A stretch of 64,000 nucleotides of DNA. Origin: Pseudoalteromonas sp. A25 (GTDB lineage Bacteria > Pseudomonadota > Gammaproteobacteria > Enterobacterales > Alteromonadaceae). Position numbers and translations under genes: made by a program. Shown here one piece after another: positions 36,541 to 45,243 of this stretch; the first letter of the stretch is position 1, and each line of letters begins with the position of its first letter. The notes below the pieces were generated by a model, which worked only from the letters and a program-made list of their open reading frames with translations, searched no databases and was not told where the DNA came from. The stretch is from NCBI RefSeq assembly GCF_009176705.1, contig NZ_AP021846.1:652001-716000 (forward strand). The letters run 5' to 3'.

Positions 36541-37104
36541 ATGACTCTTAACGACTTCCTAAATCACTTAGCGTGGATTTTTAAAGGCTATGAAGCGCTG
36601 ATTGTATTGTGGTTTTTAATCACGCAATTTCCTAAGTATCGTTGGTCGTTATTTTATGCCCGTCACCATACATTGAACTCCTTACCGCTTCATGAAATGC
36701 ATTCGTGTTTTATGACGGCGCTGTGTTATTTATTCTTTTTTCTTTACTCTAGTGAAATAGATAACTTCATTATCAGGCAATTAAGCGCTGTTGATGGGCA
36801 AATTAAACTGTTTTACTTAACGGCAATGATAAATCAATTCTTATTCTTGGTAACACTATTTAGTCTACATAGGTTTAAAGGGTGCTTTTTTTCTAAGACA
36901 GCAAGGGTAAACATATATACCACACTTGCTGTAATGGCATTGTTATTTATGCAGCTTGTTGCCAGAGGCTACTTTGATTATCACGAGCTAGGGATGGTAT
37001 ATGTCTTTGGCGGCTGGGCATGCAATATAATCTCAGTCTCTGCTTTGTCTATTTACCCAATTAGGCAAACGCTGGGGTATTTTCAAAAGCGCAGTGTGGC
37101 TTAG
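36541..37104 (+). CDS. Array membrane protein, copy 2 (unknown function)
   Basis: 187 residues, five predicted helices. It begins MTLNDFLNHLAWIFKGYEALIVLWF, with the conserved QFPKYRWSLFYARHHTLNSLPLHEMHSCFMT, FKGCFFSKTARV, RGYFDYHELG and SIYPIRQTLGYFQKRSVA. It is almost the same as copy 3: I count about seven differing residues. Its spacer has GTGTAACA where later copies have GTGTATCA, so the short upstream frame ends early (ATG GAT GTG TAA). Likely inner membrane. Function unknown. Confidence 0.88.
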   Translation: MTLNDFLNHLAWIFKGYEALIVLWFLITQFPKYRWSLFYARHHTLNSLPLHEMHSCFMTALCYLFFFLYSSEIDNFIIRQLSAVDGQIKLFYLTAMINQFLFLVTLFSLHRFKGCFFSKTARVNIYTTLAVMALLFMQLVARGYFDYHELGMVYVFGGWACNIISVSALSIYPIRQTLGYFQKRSVA

Positions 37105-37174
37105 CCGATGTTAGATGGCGCTTTAGGCTTATCTAACCGACTAGTTTTACTACTAACAACATGGATGTGTATCA

Positions 37175-37738
37175 ATGACTCTTAACGACTTCCTAAATCA
37201 CTTAGCGTGGATTTTTAAAGGCTATGAAGCGCTGATTGTATTGTGGTTTTTAATCACGCAATTTCCTAAGTATCGTTGGTCGTTATTTTATGCCCGTCAC
37301 CACACGTTGAACTCCTTACCGCTTCATGAATTGCATTCGTGTTTTATGACGGCGTTGTGTTATTTATTATTTCATCTTTACTCCAGTGAAATAGATAACT
37401 TCATTATCAGGCAATTGAGCACTGTTGATGGGCAAATTAAACTGTTTTACTTAACGGCAATGATCAATCAATTCTTATTCTTGCTAACACTATTTAGTCT
37501 ACATAGGTTTAAAGGGTGCTTTTTTTCTAAGACAGCAAGGGTAAACTTATATACCACTCTTGCTTTAATGGCATTGTTATTTATGCAGCTTGTTGCTAGA
37601 GGTTACTTTGATTATCACGAGCTAGGGATGGTATATGTCTTTGGCGGCTGGGCATGCAATATAATCTCAGTCTCTGCTTTGTCTATTTACCCAATTAGGC
37701 AAACGCTGGGGTATTTTCAAAAGCGCAGTGTGGCTTAG
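37175..37738 (+). CDS. Array membrane protein, copy 3 (unknown function)
   Basis: 187 residues, near-duplicate of copy 2. Changes fall mostly inside helix 2 (CYLLFHLYSS against CYLFFFLYSS) and are conservative elsewhere (Val/Leu, Ile/Leu). The DNA of the two copies is also very close, including spacers, so this is a recent duplication or conversion. Five predicted helices. Start overlaps the TGA of the five-codon frame at 37161-37178, which could couple translation. Confidence 0.88.
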   Translation: MTLNDFLNHLAWIFKGYEALIVLWFLITQFPKYRWSLFYARHHTLNSLPLHELHSCFMTALCYLLFHLYSSEIDNFIIRQLSTVDGQIKLFYLTAMINQFLFLLTLFSLHRFKGCFFSKTARVNLYTTLALMALLFMQLVARGYFDYHELGMVYVFGGWACNIISVSALSIYPIRQTLGYFQKRSVA

Positions 37739-37808
37739 CCGATGTTAGATGGCGCTTTAGGCTTATCTAACCGACTAGTTTTACTACTAACAACATGGAT
37801 GTGTATCA

Positions 37809-38372
37809 ATGACTCTTAACGATTTTCTTTACCACTTAGGGGGGATTTTTAATGGTTACGAACTAGTCATAGTTTTGTGGTTCATTATCACGCAATTTCC
37901 TAAGTATCGTTGGTCGTTATTTTATGCCCGTCACCGCACGCTGAACTTCTTACCGCTTCATGAAATGCATTCGTGTTTTATGAGTGCTGTGATTGTTTTG
38001 TTTTTCCATGCTGCGGGTAGTGAAATAGAACAGTATTTGCTCTCATTTGAGTTCGAACAGGTTATGCGTATCCGAGTGTTCTATATGGGAATGATTGCGC
38101 AAAAGTTTGCTTTTATCGCTGCGCTGTATACGGTACATCGGCTACGCGGCTGTTTGTTCTCAAAAACCGCCCGTATGTGTCTATATATGAGTTTTACTTA
38201 TGCTGCTTTTCTATTTGTGGAGTTGGTTGTTAGAGGGTACTTTGATTACCATAACTTCACACCTGTTTATCGAGTTGCTGCATGGGTATGTAACACCGCC
38301 GCAATCGCTGCTTTGTCTATTTATCCAATCAGGCAAACGCTGAGGTATTTTCAAAAGCGCCGCGTGGCTTAG
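37809..38372 (+). CDS. Array membrane protein, copy 4 (unknown function)
   Basis: 187 residues. N-terminal and loop-1 sequence (ITQFPKYRWSLFYARHRTLNFLPLHEMHSCFMS) is close to copies 2, 3 and 6. The central part (AAGSEIEQYLLSFEFEQVMRIRVFYMGMIAQKFAFIAALYTVHRLRGCLFSKTAR) belongs to the copy 5/6 type. The third part has its own variants (VELVVRGYFDYHNFTPVYRVAAWVC). It therefore looks like a recombinant of two lineages. Five predicted helices; function unknown. Confidence 0.88.
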   Translation: MTLNDFLYHLGGIFNGYELVIVLWFIITQFPKYRWSLFYARHRTLNFLPLHEMHSCFMSAVIVLFFHAAGSEIEQYLLSFEFEQVMRIRVFYMGMIAQKFAFIAALYTVHRLRGCLFSKTARMCLYMSFTYAAFLFVELVVRGYFDYHNFTPVYRVAAWVCNTAAIAALSIYPIRQTLRYFQKRRVA

Positions 38373-38442
38373 CCGATGTTTGATGGCGCTTTAGGCTTAT
38401 CTAACCGACTAGTTTTACTACTAACAACATGGATGTGTATCA

Positions 38443-39006
38443 ATGACTCTTAACGACTTTCTTTACCACTTAGGGTGGATTTTTATCGGATATGAATCAG
38501 TGATTGTGCTGTGGTTTTTTATCACACAACTTCCGAAATATCGCCTGTCATTATTTTTTACACGGCGTGGTGTTCTGAACTCATTAGAACTGCATGAAAT
38601 GCACTCTTGTTTTATGAGTGCGGTGGTTTTTTTATTGTTTCATGCGGTAGGTAGCGAAGTTGAGCACTACTTACTGTCATTTAAATTAGAGGTTGTTACA
38701 CATATTCGCGTATTTTATATGGGGATGGTTGCACAACAGTTTGCCACTTTAGTTGTCTTATATACATTACATCGGCTACGTGGGTGTTTATTTTCAAAAA
38801 CAGCACGTATTATCATGTACACGACCTTTTTATATGCAGCATTTTTGTTCATGCAATTAATCGCCAGAGGTTATTTTGACTACCACGAATTGGGAATAGT
38901 TTATCGTGTTGGTGGCTGGACGTGTAACACTGTCGGAATTGCCGCTCTGTCTATCTATCCAATCAGGCAAACATTGGGGTATTTCAAACAGCGCCGCGTG
39001 GCTTAG
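38443..39006 (+). CDS. Array membrane protein, copy 5 (unknown function)
   Basis: 187 residues. Loop 1 is distinct (ITQLPKYRLSLFFTRRGVLNSLELHEMHSCFMS). The remainder from SAVVFLLFHAVGSEVEHYLL onward is almost the same as copy 6. The last residues YFKQRRVA and their DNA match copy 1, not copies 2-4, again a patchwork. Five predicted helices. The following spacer is 10 bp short. Confidence 0.88.
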   Translation: MTLNDFLYHLGWIFIGYESVIVLWFFITQLPKYRLSLFFTRRGVLNSLELHEMHSCFMSAVVFLLFHAVGSEVEHYLLSFKLEVVTHIRVFYMGMVAQQFATLVVLYTLHRLRGCLFSKTARIIMYTTFLYAAFLFMQLIARGYFDYHELGIVYRVGGWTCNTVGIAALSIYPIRQTLGYFKQRRVA

Positions 39007-39066
39007 ATGGCGCTTTAGGTTTATCTAATCGACTAGTTTTACTACTAACAACATGGATGTGTATCA

Positions 39067-39624
39067 ATGACTCTTAACGACTATCTTTACCACTTAGGGT
39101 GGATTTTTATCGGATATGAATCAGTGATTGTGCTGTGGTTTTTAATCACGCAATTTCCTAAGCATCGTTGGTCGTTATTTTATGCCCGTCACCGCACGCT
39201 GAACTTCTTACCGCTTCATGAAATGCACTCTTGTTTTATGAGTGCGGTGGTTTTTTTATTGTTTCATGCGGTAGGTAGCGAAGTTGAGCACTACTTACTG
39301 TCATTTAAATTAGAGGTTGTTACACATATTCGCGTATTTTATATGGGGATGATTGCACAACAGTTTGCCACTTTAGTTGTCTTATATACATTACATCGGC
39401 TACGTGGGTGTTTATTTTCAAAAACAGCACGTATTATCATGTACACGACCTTTTTATATGCAGCATTTTTGTTCATGCAATTAATCGCCAGAGGTTATTT
39501 TGACTACCACGAATTGGGAATAGTTTATCGTGTTGGTGGCTGGACGTGTAACACTGTCGGAATTGCCGCTCTGTCTATCTATCCAATCAGGCAAACATTG
39601 GGGTATTTTCAGAAGCGCAGTTAG
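39067..39624 (+). CDS. Array membrane protein, copy 6 (unknown function, shorter C-terminus)
   Basis: 185 residues, ending GYFQKRS two residues early because the array unit stops here and unrelated sequence follows. Residues about 26-49 (LITQFPKHRWSLFYARHRTLNFLPLHEM) match copy 4, while both flanks match copy 5 almost exactly at the DNA level. This is the clearest mosaic in the array. Five predicted helices; function unknown. Confidence 0.88.
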   Translation: MTLNDYLYHLGWIFIGYESVIVLWFLITQFPKHRWSLFYARHRTLNFLPLHEMHSCFMSAVVFLLFHAVGSEVEHYLLSFKLEVVTHIRVFYMGMIAQQFATLVVLYTLHRLRGCLFSKTARIIMYTTFLYAAFLFMQLIARGYFDYHELGIVYRVGGWTCNTVGIAALSIYPIRQTLGYFQKRS

Positions 39625-39758
39625 AGTCTCTTAGCGGTTGTTAAAACGGCTTATCGCCCTTACCGATTTGTAAAATGTTTAGCCCGTTCTAAGTACATAG
39701 CTTATTTACCTTAATGTGTTATATGCTGGGTTAAACGCAAAAATAAAGGAATAAGGCG

Positions 39759-40529
39759 ATGAAATTAACCGGTAACACCATTTTAATTACAGGGGGCAGC
39801 CGCGGTATTGGGCTTGAAATAGCCAAAGCTTTTTTAGCTCTTGGTAATAATACCGTGATTATAACGGGTCGTGATGAGCTGCAATTACAGCAAGTTCAAA
39901 GTCAGTTGGCAGGCATTGTTTGTATTAAAAGTGATGTCAGTCATATTGACGATATTCGTAATCTATACTGTGAGGTGGCAAAGCAATATCCCACGCTGAA
40001 CATGCTGATTAATAATGCAGGGGTGATGAAAAAGATTAATCTGCAGGCTCATTCTGGCGATGCGCATGCTTTAACGCAAGAGATTGATATCAACGTAAAA
40101 GGGCCTATTTGGATGGTAGATACGTTTTTGCCATTACTTAAACAAAACCCTAATGCAGCTATTGTTAATGTGTCATCGGCTTTGGCGTTTGTGCCTATGC
40201 CCGTTGCACCTGTGTACAGTGCCACCAAATCAGCCCTGCATTTTTATACTCTGTCTTTACGAGCGCAGTTAAAAAACACGGGTATAAAGGTGTTTGAGTT
40301 AGCCCCTCCTGGCACGAAAACCGAGTTACTTGACGAGTTTAGTGACGCAGATTTACAAGGCAGTAAGCCGATGACGGTGCAAGCTTTGGTTAGCGATTTT
40401 ATGAAGGGCCTTTCTAAAAATAAAGAAGAGATCACGCCTGATCAGGCTGGTTTACTGAAGTTTATGAGCCGTTTTTTTCCTAACATGATTTTAAAAGAGA
40501 TGAGTAAAAGCGTTAAAGATATGCAGTAA
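39759..40529 (+). CDS. SDR family oxidoreductase (DltE-like)
   Basis: 256 residues, classical short-chain dehydrogenase. Nucleotide-binding TGGSRGIG (residues 11-18), LINNAGVM, catalytic Ser in NVSSALAF and YSATK are all present. The substrate-loop part ELAPPGTKTELLDEF resembles DltE-type proteins. Probably NAD(P)H-dependent in the cytoplasm; substrate unknown. RBS AAAGGAATAAGGCG precedes the ATG. Ends at a perfect palindromic terminator shared with the opposing efflux operon. Confidence 0.9.
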   Translation: MKLTGNTILITGGSRGIGLEIAKAFLALGNNTVIITGRDELQLQQVQSQLAGIVCIKSDVSHIDDIRNLYCEVAKQYPTLNMLINNAGVMKKINLQAHSGDAHALTQEIDINVKGPIWMVDTFLPLLKQNPNAAIVNVSSALAFVPMPVAPVYSATKSALHFYTLSLRAQLKNTGIKVFELAPPGTKTELLDEFSDADLQGSKPMTVQALVSDFMKGLSKNKEEITPDQAGLLKFMSRFFPNMILKEMSKSVKDMQ

Positions 40530-40532
40530 TAA

Positions 40533-40558
40533 AAGGTCGGGTAAGCTTACCCGACCTT
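40533..40558. terminator. Bidirectional terminator between SDR gene and efflux operon
   Basis: Perfect 26-bp palindrome AAGGTCGGGTAAG / CTTACCCGACCTT with a T run after it and an A run before it. It lies 4 nt after the SDR stop and 9 nt from the convergent RND stop, so it can end both transcripts. Confidence 0.85.
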
Positions 40559-40566
40559 GTTTTAAA

Positions 40567-43500
40567 TTACAGCGCTTGGGCTTTTTTGGTTTGATGGGCT
40601 TTGGCTAAAGAGAGCTCTCTCATGGTAACAAATGCTTTTATATCAGAAGAAATAATTAATAGCGTTGGCATCAGTATTAAACAGATCACCGTAGCAAATA
40701 ATAATCCATAAGCCAGTGATACCGCCGCGGGGATCAGGTACTGAGCTTGCTCTGAGGTTTCGTTAAGTAGCGGCAATAGCCCCGCGAAGGTGGTAATCGT
40801 CGTCAAGAAAATAGCCCTAAAACGGTCTAAACAGGCTTGTCTTACCGCATCTACTTTACTGTCTAGTTCATGACAAAGCTGATTATATCGATTGACGATT
40901 AATAAGCTGTCGTTCACCACCACGCCAGATAGCGTGAGCATACCTAACCATGAATAGAGGCTAACACTTAGGCCTAGCCAAACATGCCCTAATACCGCAC
41001 CAACTAAGCCAAAGGGTACTGAAAACACAATCAGTAACGGCTGGCCATAGCGTTTTAGCGGGATAGCCAAGAGTACGTAAATCAGCGCGATAGCCACGGT
41101 AAAGGCAACGCCCAAGCCTTTGGTCGACTCAACATTTTGCTCCAGCTCTCCGGCCCGCTTTAAACCCGCACCTGGGTATTGCGGCCGTACATGGCTGGCA
41201 AATACCGCCTCTAACTCCGTGTAAAGTTGCTCAGGTGAAACAACACTCTTATCAACATCTACCTTTAATGAGCGGGTAAGTTCACCATTAAAGCGGGTTA
41301 AGGTGTTATTCACTGTGGTGGTTTCAACATTGGCTACCGCTGACAGTGGAATTGGCTGCCCTTGCTCGTTATATATGTATAACGAGTTGAGATCCGAGCG
41401 CGAGTCACGCAACTGTTGGTGCAAGGTTAAGTACATTTTTACCCGATGTTCATCACGATAAAAGCGGTCAAGCTCCAATCCGCCGTATGCTGTCGCCAGT
41501 TGCTCAGAGAGCATACGATGAGTAATACCAAACAATTGTGCTTCAGGTTTTAGCGTAAAGGTGAGCTGCGGCATAGACGATAAGTTTTCTTCAAGCACAT
41601 TGTTCACGCCTTCTTGGCGTGCTAACCACTGTTTGGTGTAGTCACTGATCTCATTCAGTCTATCAATATTAGGATGACTTAAGCGTATGTGAGTGCCAGC
41701 ACCTGTGCCTTCTAATGAGACAGTTACCTCAACACTTTGCAGTGCTTCAACGTTCAGTAGTTCTTTGCGCCATTGGTTTGCCACTTGTTTTAGGTTGATA
41801 TTGGCGCGTTCACTGCGCTGTATCGGCTCAGCAAATACCAGTATGTTGCCTTGCTCAAACGTTACCGTCATTGCTTTTTCAATAATATCACCGCTTAACT
41901 GGTACTGCTGCTTGTATTGCTCATTAATACGCGTTCTAACGGCTTTGACTTGTTGTTCGGCTTGTTGCAGCAAGGTGACTGGCACATTTTGTTCTAAATT
42001 TAGCTCAAGAATGATCAAATCACTGGGCACATCAGGAAACATCACACTGCGTATGGTTCCGTTTTGTAAACTGCCTAAAATGCCTAATACCAGTGTAAAA
42101 AAGCCAATTAAGCACACGTAACGGTATCGTAAACATGCATCTAGTACCGGGCGGTAGATTTTGTGCGCTAATAACTCGAGTAATTTACGAGGGTAAACCG
42201 TCAGCTTTCTGGTCAAAGACTTTGGATTGTTATCAAACTTAAGAGAGCGTAAGTGCGCTGGTAAAATAAACTTAGACTCTAGCAGCGAGAACAATAAGGC
42301 AATGATCACAACCCATGCAAAGCCTGCAAATAAACGGCCTGTTTCTGATGGAAAGCGTGTCATAGGTAATAGCGCTGCAACGGTTGTTAACACGCCAAAA
42401 ATTGTTGGGATCGCAACGCGCTCAGTCCCTTTAATGGTTGATTCGAGCGATGCACCGTGTTTTTCTTTGTAGCTATAAATGCTCTCACCCACTACAACGG
42501 CATCATCCACTAAAATACCCAGCACCAAAATAAAGCCAAAGGTGGTTACTTCGTTTATGGTGTATTGAAAGCCAAGCTCGCCTAGAACAATAAAGGTCCC
42601 TGCAATAGCCACTGGTAAGCCCATTGCAACCCAAAAAGCCAAACGCATGTTTAAAAACAACGTCAAAATAATAAACACCAGAATAAAGCCTTGAATTGCG
42701 TTGTTTTGTAGCAAGTCTAAGCGTTCTTGAACGTAGTTGGCAGCGTTAAACCAAATGGTGATGTCTAGGTTACTAGGTAGGGTGGCTTTTAGTTCATCTA
42801 CGGCAAGTTGAGTTTGCTCTGAGATCTCTAACACATCGCTGGTGGCCGACATTTTAACCGCAAAACCCATGGTAGGTTGGTTGTTAAACGTTACATTTGA
42901 GTCATGCTCGGTGATGTCGTCTTTAATATCAGCAACATCAGATAAATAAATAATGTGGCCCTGCTCAGTTACGCTGACCACTAAGTCTGAAAGCATTTTT
43001 TCAGTTTCAGCAACATGATCAGAGTAGAGCAAATATTTACCATTGGGCGTTTTTAAAATACCACTTTTAGCACGTACCGATTGTTTGGTGATGGCCGCAG
43101 AAATATGGTCAAAGCTGAGCCCGTATTGGCGCATTTTATATGGGTCTATTTGAATATAAACCGCGTATGAGTGAGCACCATATTCTTCTATTTTTTGAAT
43201 GGCAGGGTAGCTGAGTAGCTTTTGTTTTACCGCCTCACCAATTTTGATCATACTATCGGGGTCGGTGTGGCCATGTAATTGTACCAGCAAAGCATCAAAT
43301 ACTAGTGTTTCTTGGAATATTTGTGGTCGCTCAGCAAGCACTGGCCAGTCATAAATACTGTCAATGCTCGACTTTACATCGGCCATTAAGCGATTCATAT
43401 CATAATCAAGCTGCTTGATGATAGTTACAGTTAAACTGTTTTGTCCTGCAACACTGTTAATCGACTTGATCCCGCTGATCCCTTCAAGCGCGCGGTCAAT

Positions 43501-43692
43501 TTTTTGGCCGATTTCTCGGTCAACTTGATCGGCCGTTTTACCTTCATAATATGTTGAAATGATCAGCTGGTTTGACGGTAACTTAGGAATAATTTCTTTG
43601 CGCATGTTGTTGGCGCTGAGCAAGCCGCCCAGCAGCAAAAACATCATTAATAAGTTAGAGGCAATCGGATGGCGAATAAACCACTGGATCAT
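40567..43692 (-). CDS. RND-family efflux permease (HAE-type)
   Basis: 1041 residues, full length for an AcrB-like inner-membrane pump. The N-terminus is IRHPIASNLLMMFLLLGGLLSA. Two large periplasmic loops (about 35-330 and 555-850) flank twelve helices. The proton-relay motif in helix 4 is ILVLGILVDDAVVVGESIY with the Asp pair. Helix 10-12 region shows SVPFGLVGAVLGH and GVVVNDSLLIVNRYNQL. Works with the membrane fusion protein encoded just upstream (4-nt overlap) and an outer-membrane factor not seen here. It is closer to the divergent MdtB/MexF-like environmental group than to AcrB; substrate unknown. Confidence 0.93.
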   Translation of the reverse strand: MIQWFIRHPIASNLLMMFLLLGGLLSANNMRKEIIPKLPSNQLIISTYYEGKTADQVDREIGQKIDRALEGISGIKSINSVAGQNSLTVTIIKQLDYDMNRLMADVKSSIDSIYDWPVLAERPQIFQETLVFDALLVQLHGHTDPDSMIKIGEAVKQKLLSYPAIQKIEEYGAHSYAVYIQIDPYKMRQYGLSFDHISAAITKQSVRAKSGILKTPNGKYLLYSDHVAETEKMLSDLVVSVTEQGHIIYLSDVADIKDDITEHDSNVTFNNQPTMGFAVKMSATSDVLEISEQTQLAVDELKATLPSNLDITIWFNAANYVQERLDLLQNNAIQGFILVFIILTLFLNMRLAFWVAMGLPVAIAGTFIVLGELGFQYTINEVTTFGFILVLGILVDDAVVVGESIYSYKEKHGASLESTIKGTERVAIPTIFGVLTTVAALLPMTRFPSETGRLFAGFAWVVIIALLFSLLESKFILPAHLRSLKFDNNPKSLTRKLTVYPRKLLELLAHKIYRPVLDACLRYRYVCLIGFFTLVLGILGSLQNGTIRSVMFPDVPSDLIILELNLEQNVPVTLLQQAEQQVKAVRTRINEQYKQQYQLSGDIIEKAMTVTFEQGNILVFAEPIQRSERANINLKQVANQWRKELLNVEALQSVEVTVSLEGTGAGTHIRLSHPNIDRLNEISDYTKQWLARQEGVNNVLEENLSSMPQLTFTLKPEAQLFGITHRMLSEQLATAYGGLELDRFYRDEHRVKMYLTLHQQLRDSRSDLNSLYIYNEQGQPIPLSAVANVETTTVNNTLTRFNGELTRSLKVDVDKSVVSPEQLYTELEAVFASHVRPQYPGAGLKRAGELEQNVESTKGLGVAFTVAIALIYVLLAIPLKRYGQPLLIVFSVPFGLVGAVLGHVWLGLSVSLYSWLGMLTLSGVVVNDSLLIVNRYNQLCHELDSKVDAVRQACLDRFRAIFLTTITTFAGLLPLLNETSEQAQYLIPAAVSLAYGLLFATVICLILMPTLLIISSDIKAFVTMRELSLAKAHQTKKAQAL

Positions 43693-44786
43693 AACGCCTC
43701 CTTGTTAGATGCAGAGGTTTTTACTGCAAGCTCCATACCTTGGCTTAAGTAGCTTCTTGGAAACTCAACCACTCGGTTAAATTGGCTATCGTGCATAGGA
43801 AAATACACCATGGAGTCGTTGATGGTAAATTCGTTGAGTTTGTGACGATAAATTTTGTTTTGCTCATCAACGAGCCAAATTTCGTATTTTTCGGTTAATG
43901 CTGATTCAGGTACAGAGTAAGTTGTTTGCCAGTTCTTATGCGGCAATTGCACATACACGTTTTCACCAAACATCGGCAAACTACTATGTTCGCTGTCGAT
44001 ACTTACATATAGGGTGCGTTGTTGGTTTTCACTAAAGTGACTGACCCCCGTTACTTTGCCGTGCCAGCTTTTAAGCTTGTTTAAGCTAAATACCTCAACT
44101 TGTTTGTTTAGTAACGGCTGCGCTATGTCATCAAACTCTTCAATATTAATCGGCACACGAATTTCACGCGTGGCTTTGGGCAATGCCGACGCGACACTTG
44201 TGCCAGCCGCAACGTACTCACCTAAATTGGTTTTTATTTGCACCAGCTCACCATCAAAAGGTAGTGCGATAACGGTGCGTTTTAAATCAACTTGCGCTTG
44301 CTCCACTTGTAGCTCGGCAAGTTTTAGCTGGCTCTGCGCCGACTTAACCACCAAGCTGTTAGCATCATATTGTGTTTGTGCATTTTTTAAATTTGTTTTT
44401 GCTTCAAGTAGCTGTGATTGTGCATTGGCGAGTGCAACTTGATAAGGCAGTGGGTCAACATGAAGTAAAGGACTGCTTTCATTGAGTAGTTGGCCCTTTC
44501 GAAAAGAATCAGTGACTAAAACGATACGCCCAGATACGTCACTCATCACCTCTGTCATTTTCAACGGCTCTACATAGCCTAAACGCATTAAGCTGGGTAG
44601 TTGCATTATCGGTTGAATATCAACCACTGAGGCGACGTGCAAACTCGGTGCTACATTGCTACTTGGTGGTATGACGTTAGCTTGCTCTGCCTTTTCTAGC
44701 TCATCTAACACCACTAGTAAAAAAAACAACGCGACTACGGTGGCAATCGCTTGTCTTACTCGTAAACTTGAAAAAAAACGCTTCAT
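43689..44786 (-). CDS. HlyD-type membrane fusion protein of the RND pump
   Basis: 365 residues. An N-terminal anchor (about 10-26, AIATVVALFFLLVVLDEL) is followed by a half-lipoyl motif (GRIVLVTDSFRKGQLL), a coiled-coil hairpin (ALANAQSQLLEAKTNLKNAQTQYDANSL... LAELQVEQAQVDLKRTV), then a second lipoyl half (PFDGELVQIKTNLGEYVAAGTSV) and beta-barrel. I start at ATG 44786 with GGAG 5 nt upstream; a TTG at 44798 is in frame but has no such site. The stop overlaps the permease start. Confidence 0.92.
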   Translation of the reverse strand: MKRFFSSLRVRQAIATVVALFFLLVVLDELEKAEQANVIPPSSNVAPSLHVASVVDIQPIMQLPSLMRLGYVEPLKMTEVMSDVSGRIVLVTDSFRKGQLLNESSPLLHVDPLPYQVALANAQSQLLEAKTNLKNAQTQYDANSLVVKSAQSQLKLAELQVEQAQVDLKRTVIALPFDGELVQIKTNLGEYVAAGTSVASALPKATREIRVPINIEEFDDIAQPLLNKQVEVFSLNKLKSWHGKVTGVSHFSENQQRTLYVSIDSEHSSLPMFGENVYVQLPHKNWQTTYSVPESALTEKYEIWLVDEQNKIYRHKLNEFTINDSMVYFPMHDSQFNRVVEFPRSYLSQGMELAVKTSASNKEAL

Positions 44787-44805
44787 AGCAAGCTCCAATC
44801 ATATC

Positions 44806-45243
44806 CTACTGTAAATTAATAAATACTTGCGCTAACTGGCTGTTAAACTTGAATTTGCTTTGTACAAAGGTGGGCGACTGATTTTGTGCTAAATCAACAC
44901 CGCTTACTGCCAGTTTCTCTTTAGGGGCACCCAAAAAGTTTTCGTCTAGCTCTTTGTTTATATTTTCGTCGTGGTAAGCAAAAATGGCATATTCGCCGTG
45001 CTGCAGTTTGTCGAACTTACACAGCGCCTTTAACTTATCTATGGTTTGTCTACATACCGCAATAGGAGTTTCTTTTGAGTCAAACTGGGCGGCATTGTTC
45101 ATTAATGTGACTTGTATTTCGCCATCATCATTTTTTGCTGAATTAACAACAACCTCAAGAACACCTTCGTGTTCAGGTGTTGCGGAAGCTGATGCCAATA
45201 CCGGGACTAACATGGCACAAAGCAGGGTTGCTCGAATTAACAT
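44806..45243 (-). CDS. DUF2141 family periplasmic protein
   Basis: 145 residues with a signal peptide (1-20, ASASA). The core has VVNSAKNDDGEIQVTLMNNAAQFDSKETPI and LQHGEYAIFAYHDENINKELDENFLGAPKEKLAVS, the DUF2141 pattern (beta-sandwich-like, H-D-N-x-N-x-x-L-D). Function not known. ATG 45243 has AACAAGGAGAGAAC upstream; longer frames lack a site. First gene of the operon with the efflux genes (19-nt gap), so it may be a periplasmic accessory of the pump. Confidence 0.85.
   Translation of the reverse strand: MLIRATLLCAMLVPVLASASATPEHEGVLEVVVNSAKNDDGEIQVTLMNNAAQFDSKETPIAVCRQTIDKLKALCKFDKLQHGEYAIFAYHDENINKELDENFLGAPKEKLAVSGVDLAQNQSPTFVQSKFKFNSQLAQVFINLQ

Larger units (their letters stand above)
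35907..39624 (+). repeat. Tandem array of six paralogous gene units (634-bp period)
   Basis: Starts at 35907, 36541, 37175, 37809, 38443 and 39067, spaced 634, 634, 634, 634 and 624 bp. Each unit is a 564-bp gene plus a 70-bp spacer (36471-36540, 37105-37174, 37739-37808, 38373-38442; the fifth spacer, 39007-39066, is 60 bp). Spacers carry GTTAGAT-N14-ATCTAAC and end in ACAACATGGATGTGTATCA before the ATG. The 10-bp loss in spacer 5 fits slippage between two TTAG copies. From copy 3 on, a five-codon frame (ATG GAT GTG TAT CAA TGA) overlaps each start. Confidence 0.97.

Noticed and set aside
36471..39066. Spacers between array genes as integron attC sites
   Set aside because: GTTAGAT and ATCTAAC resemble attC core sites, but they stand in the wrong order (GTTRRRY first), are only 14 nt apart, and there is no integrase gene. 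Plain tandem duplication explains the array.
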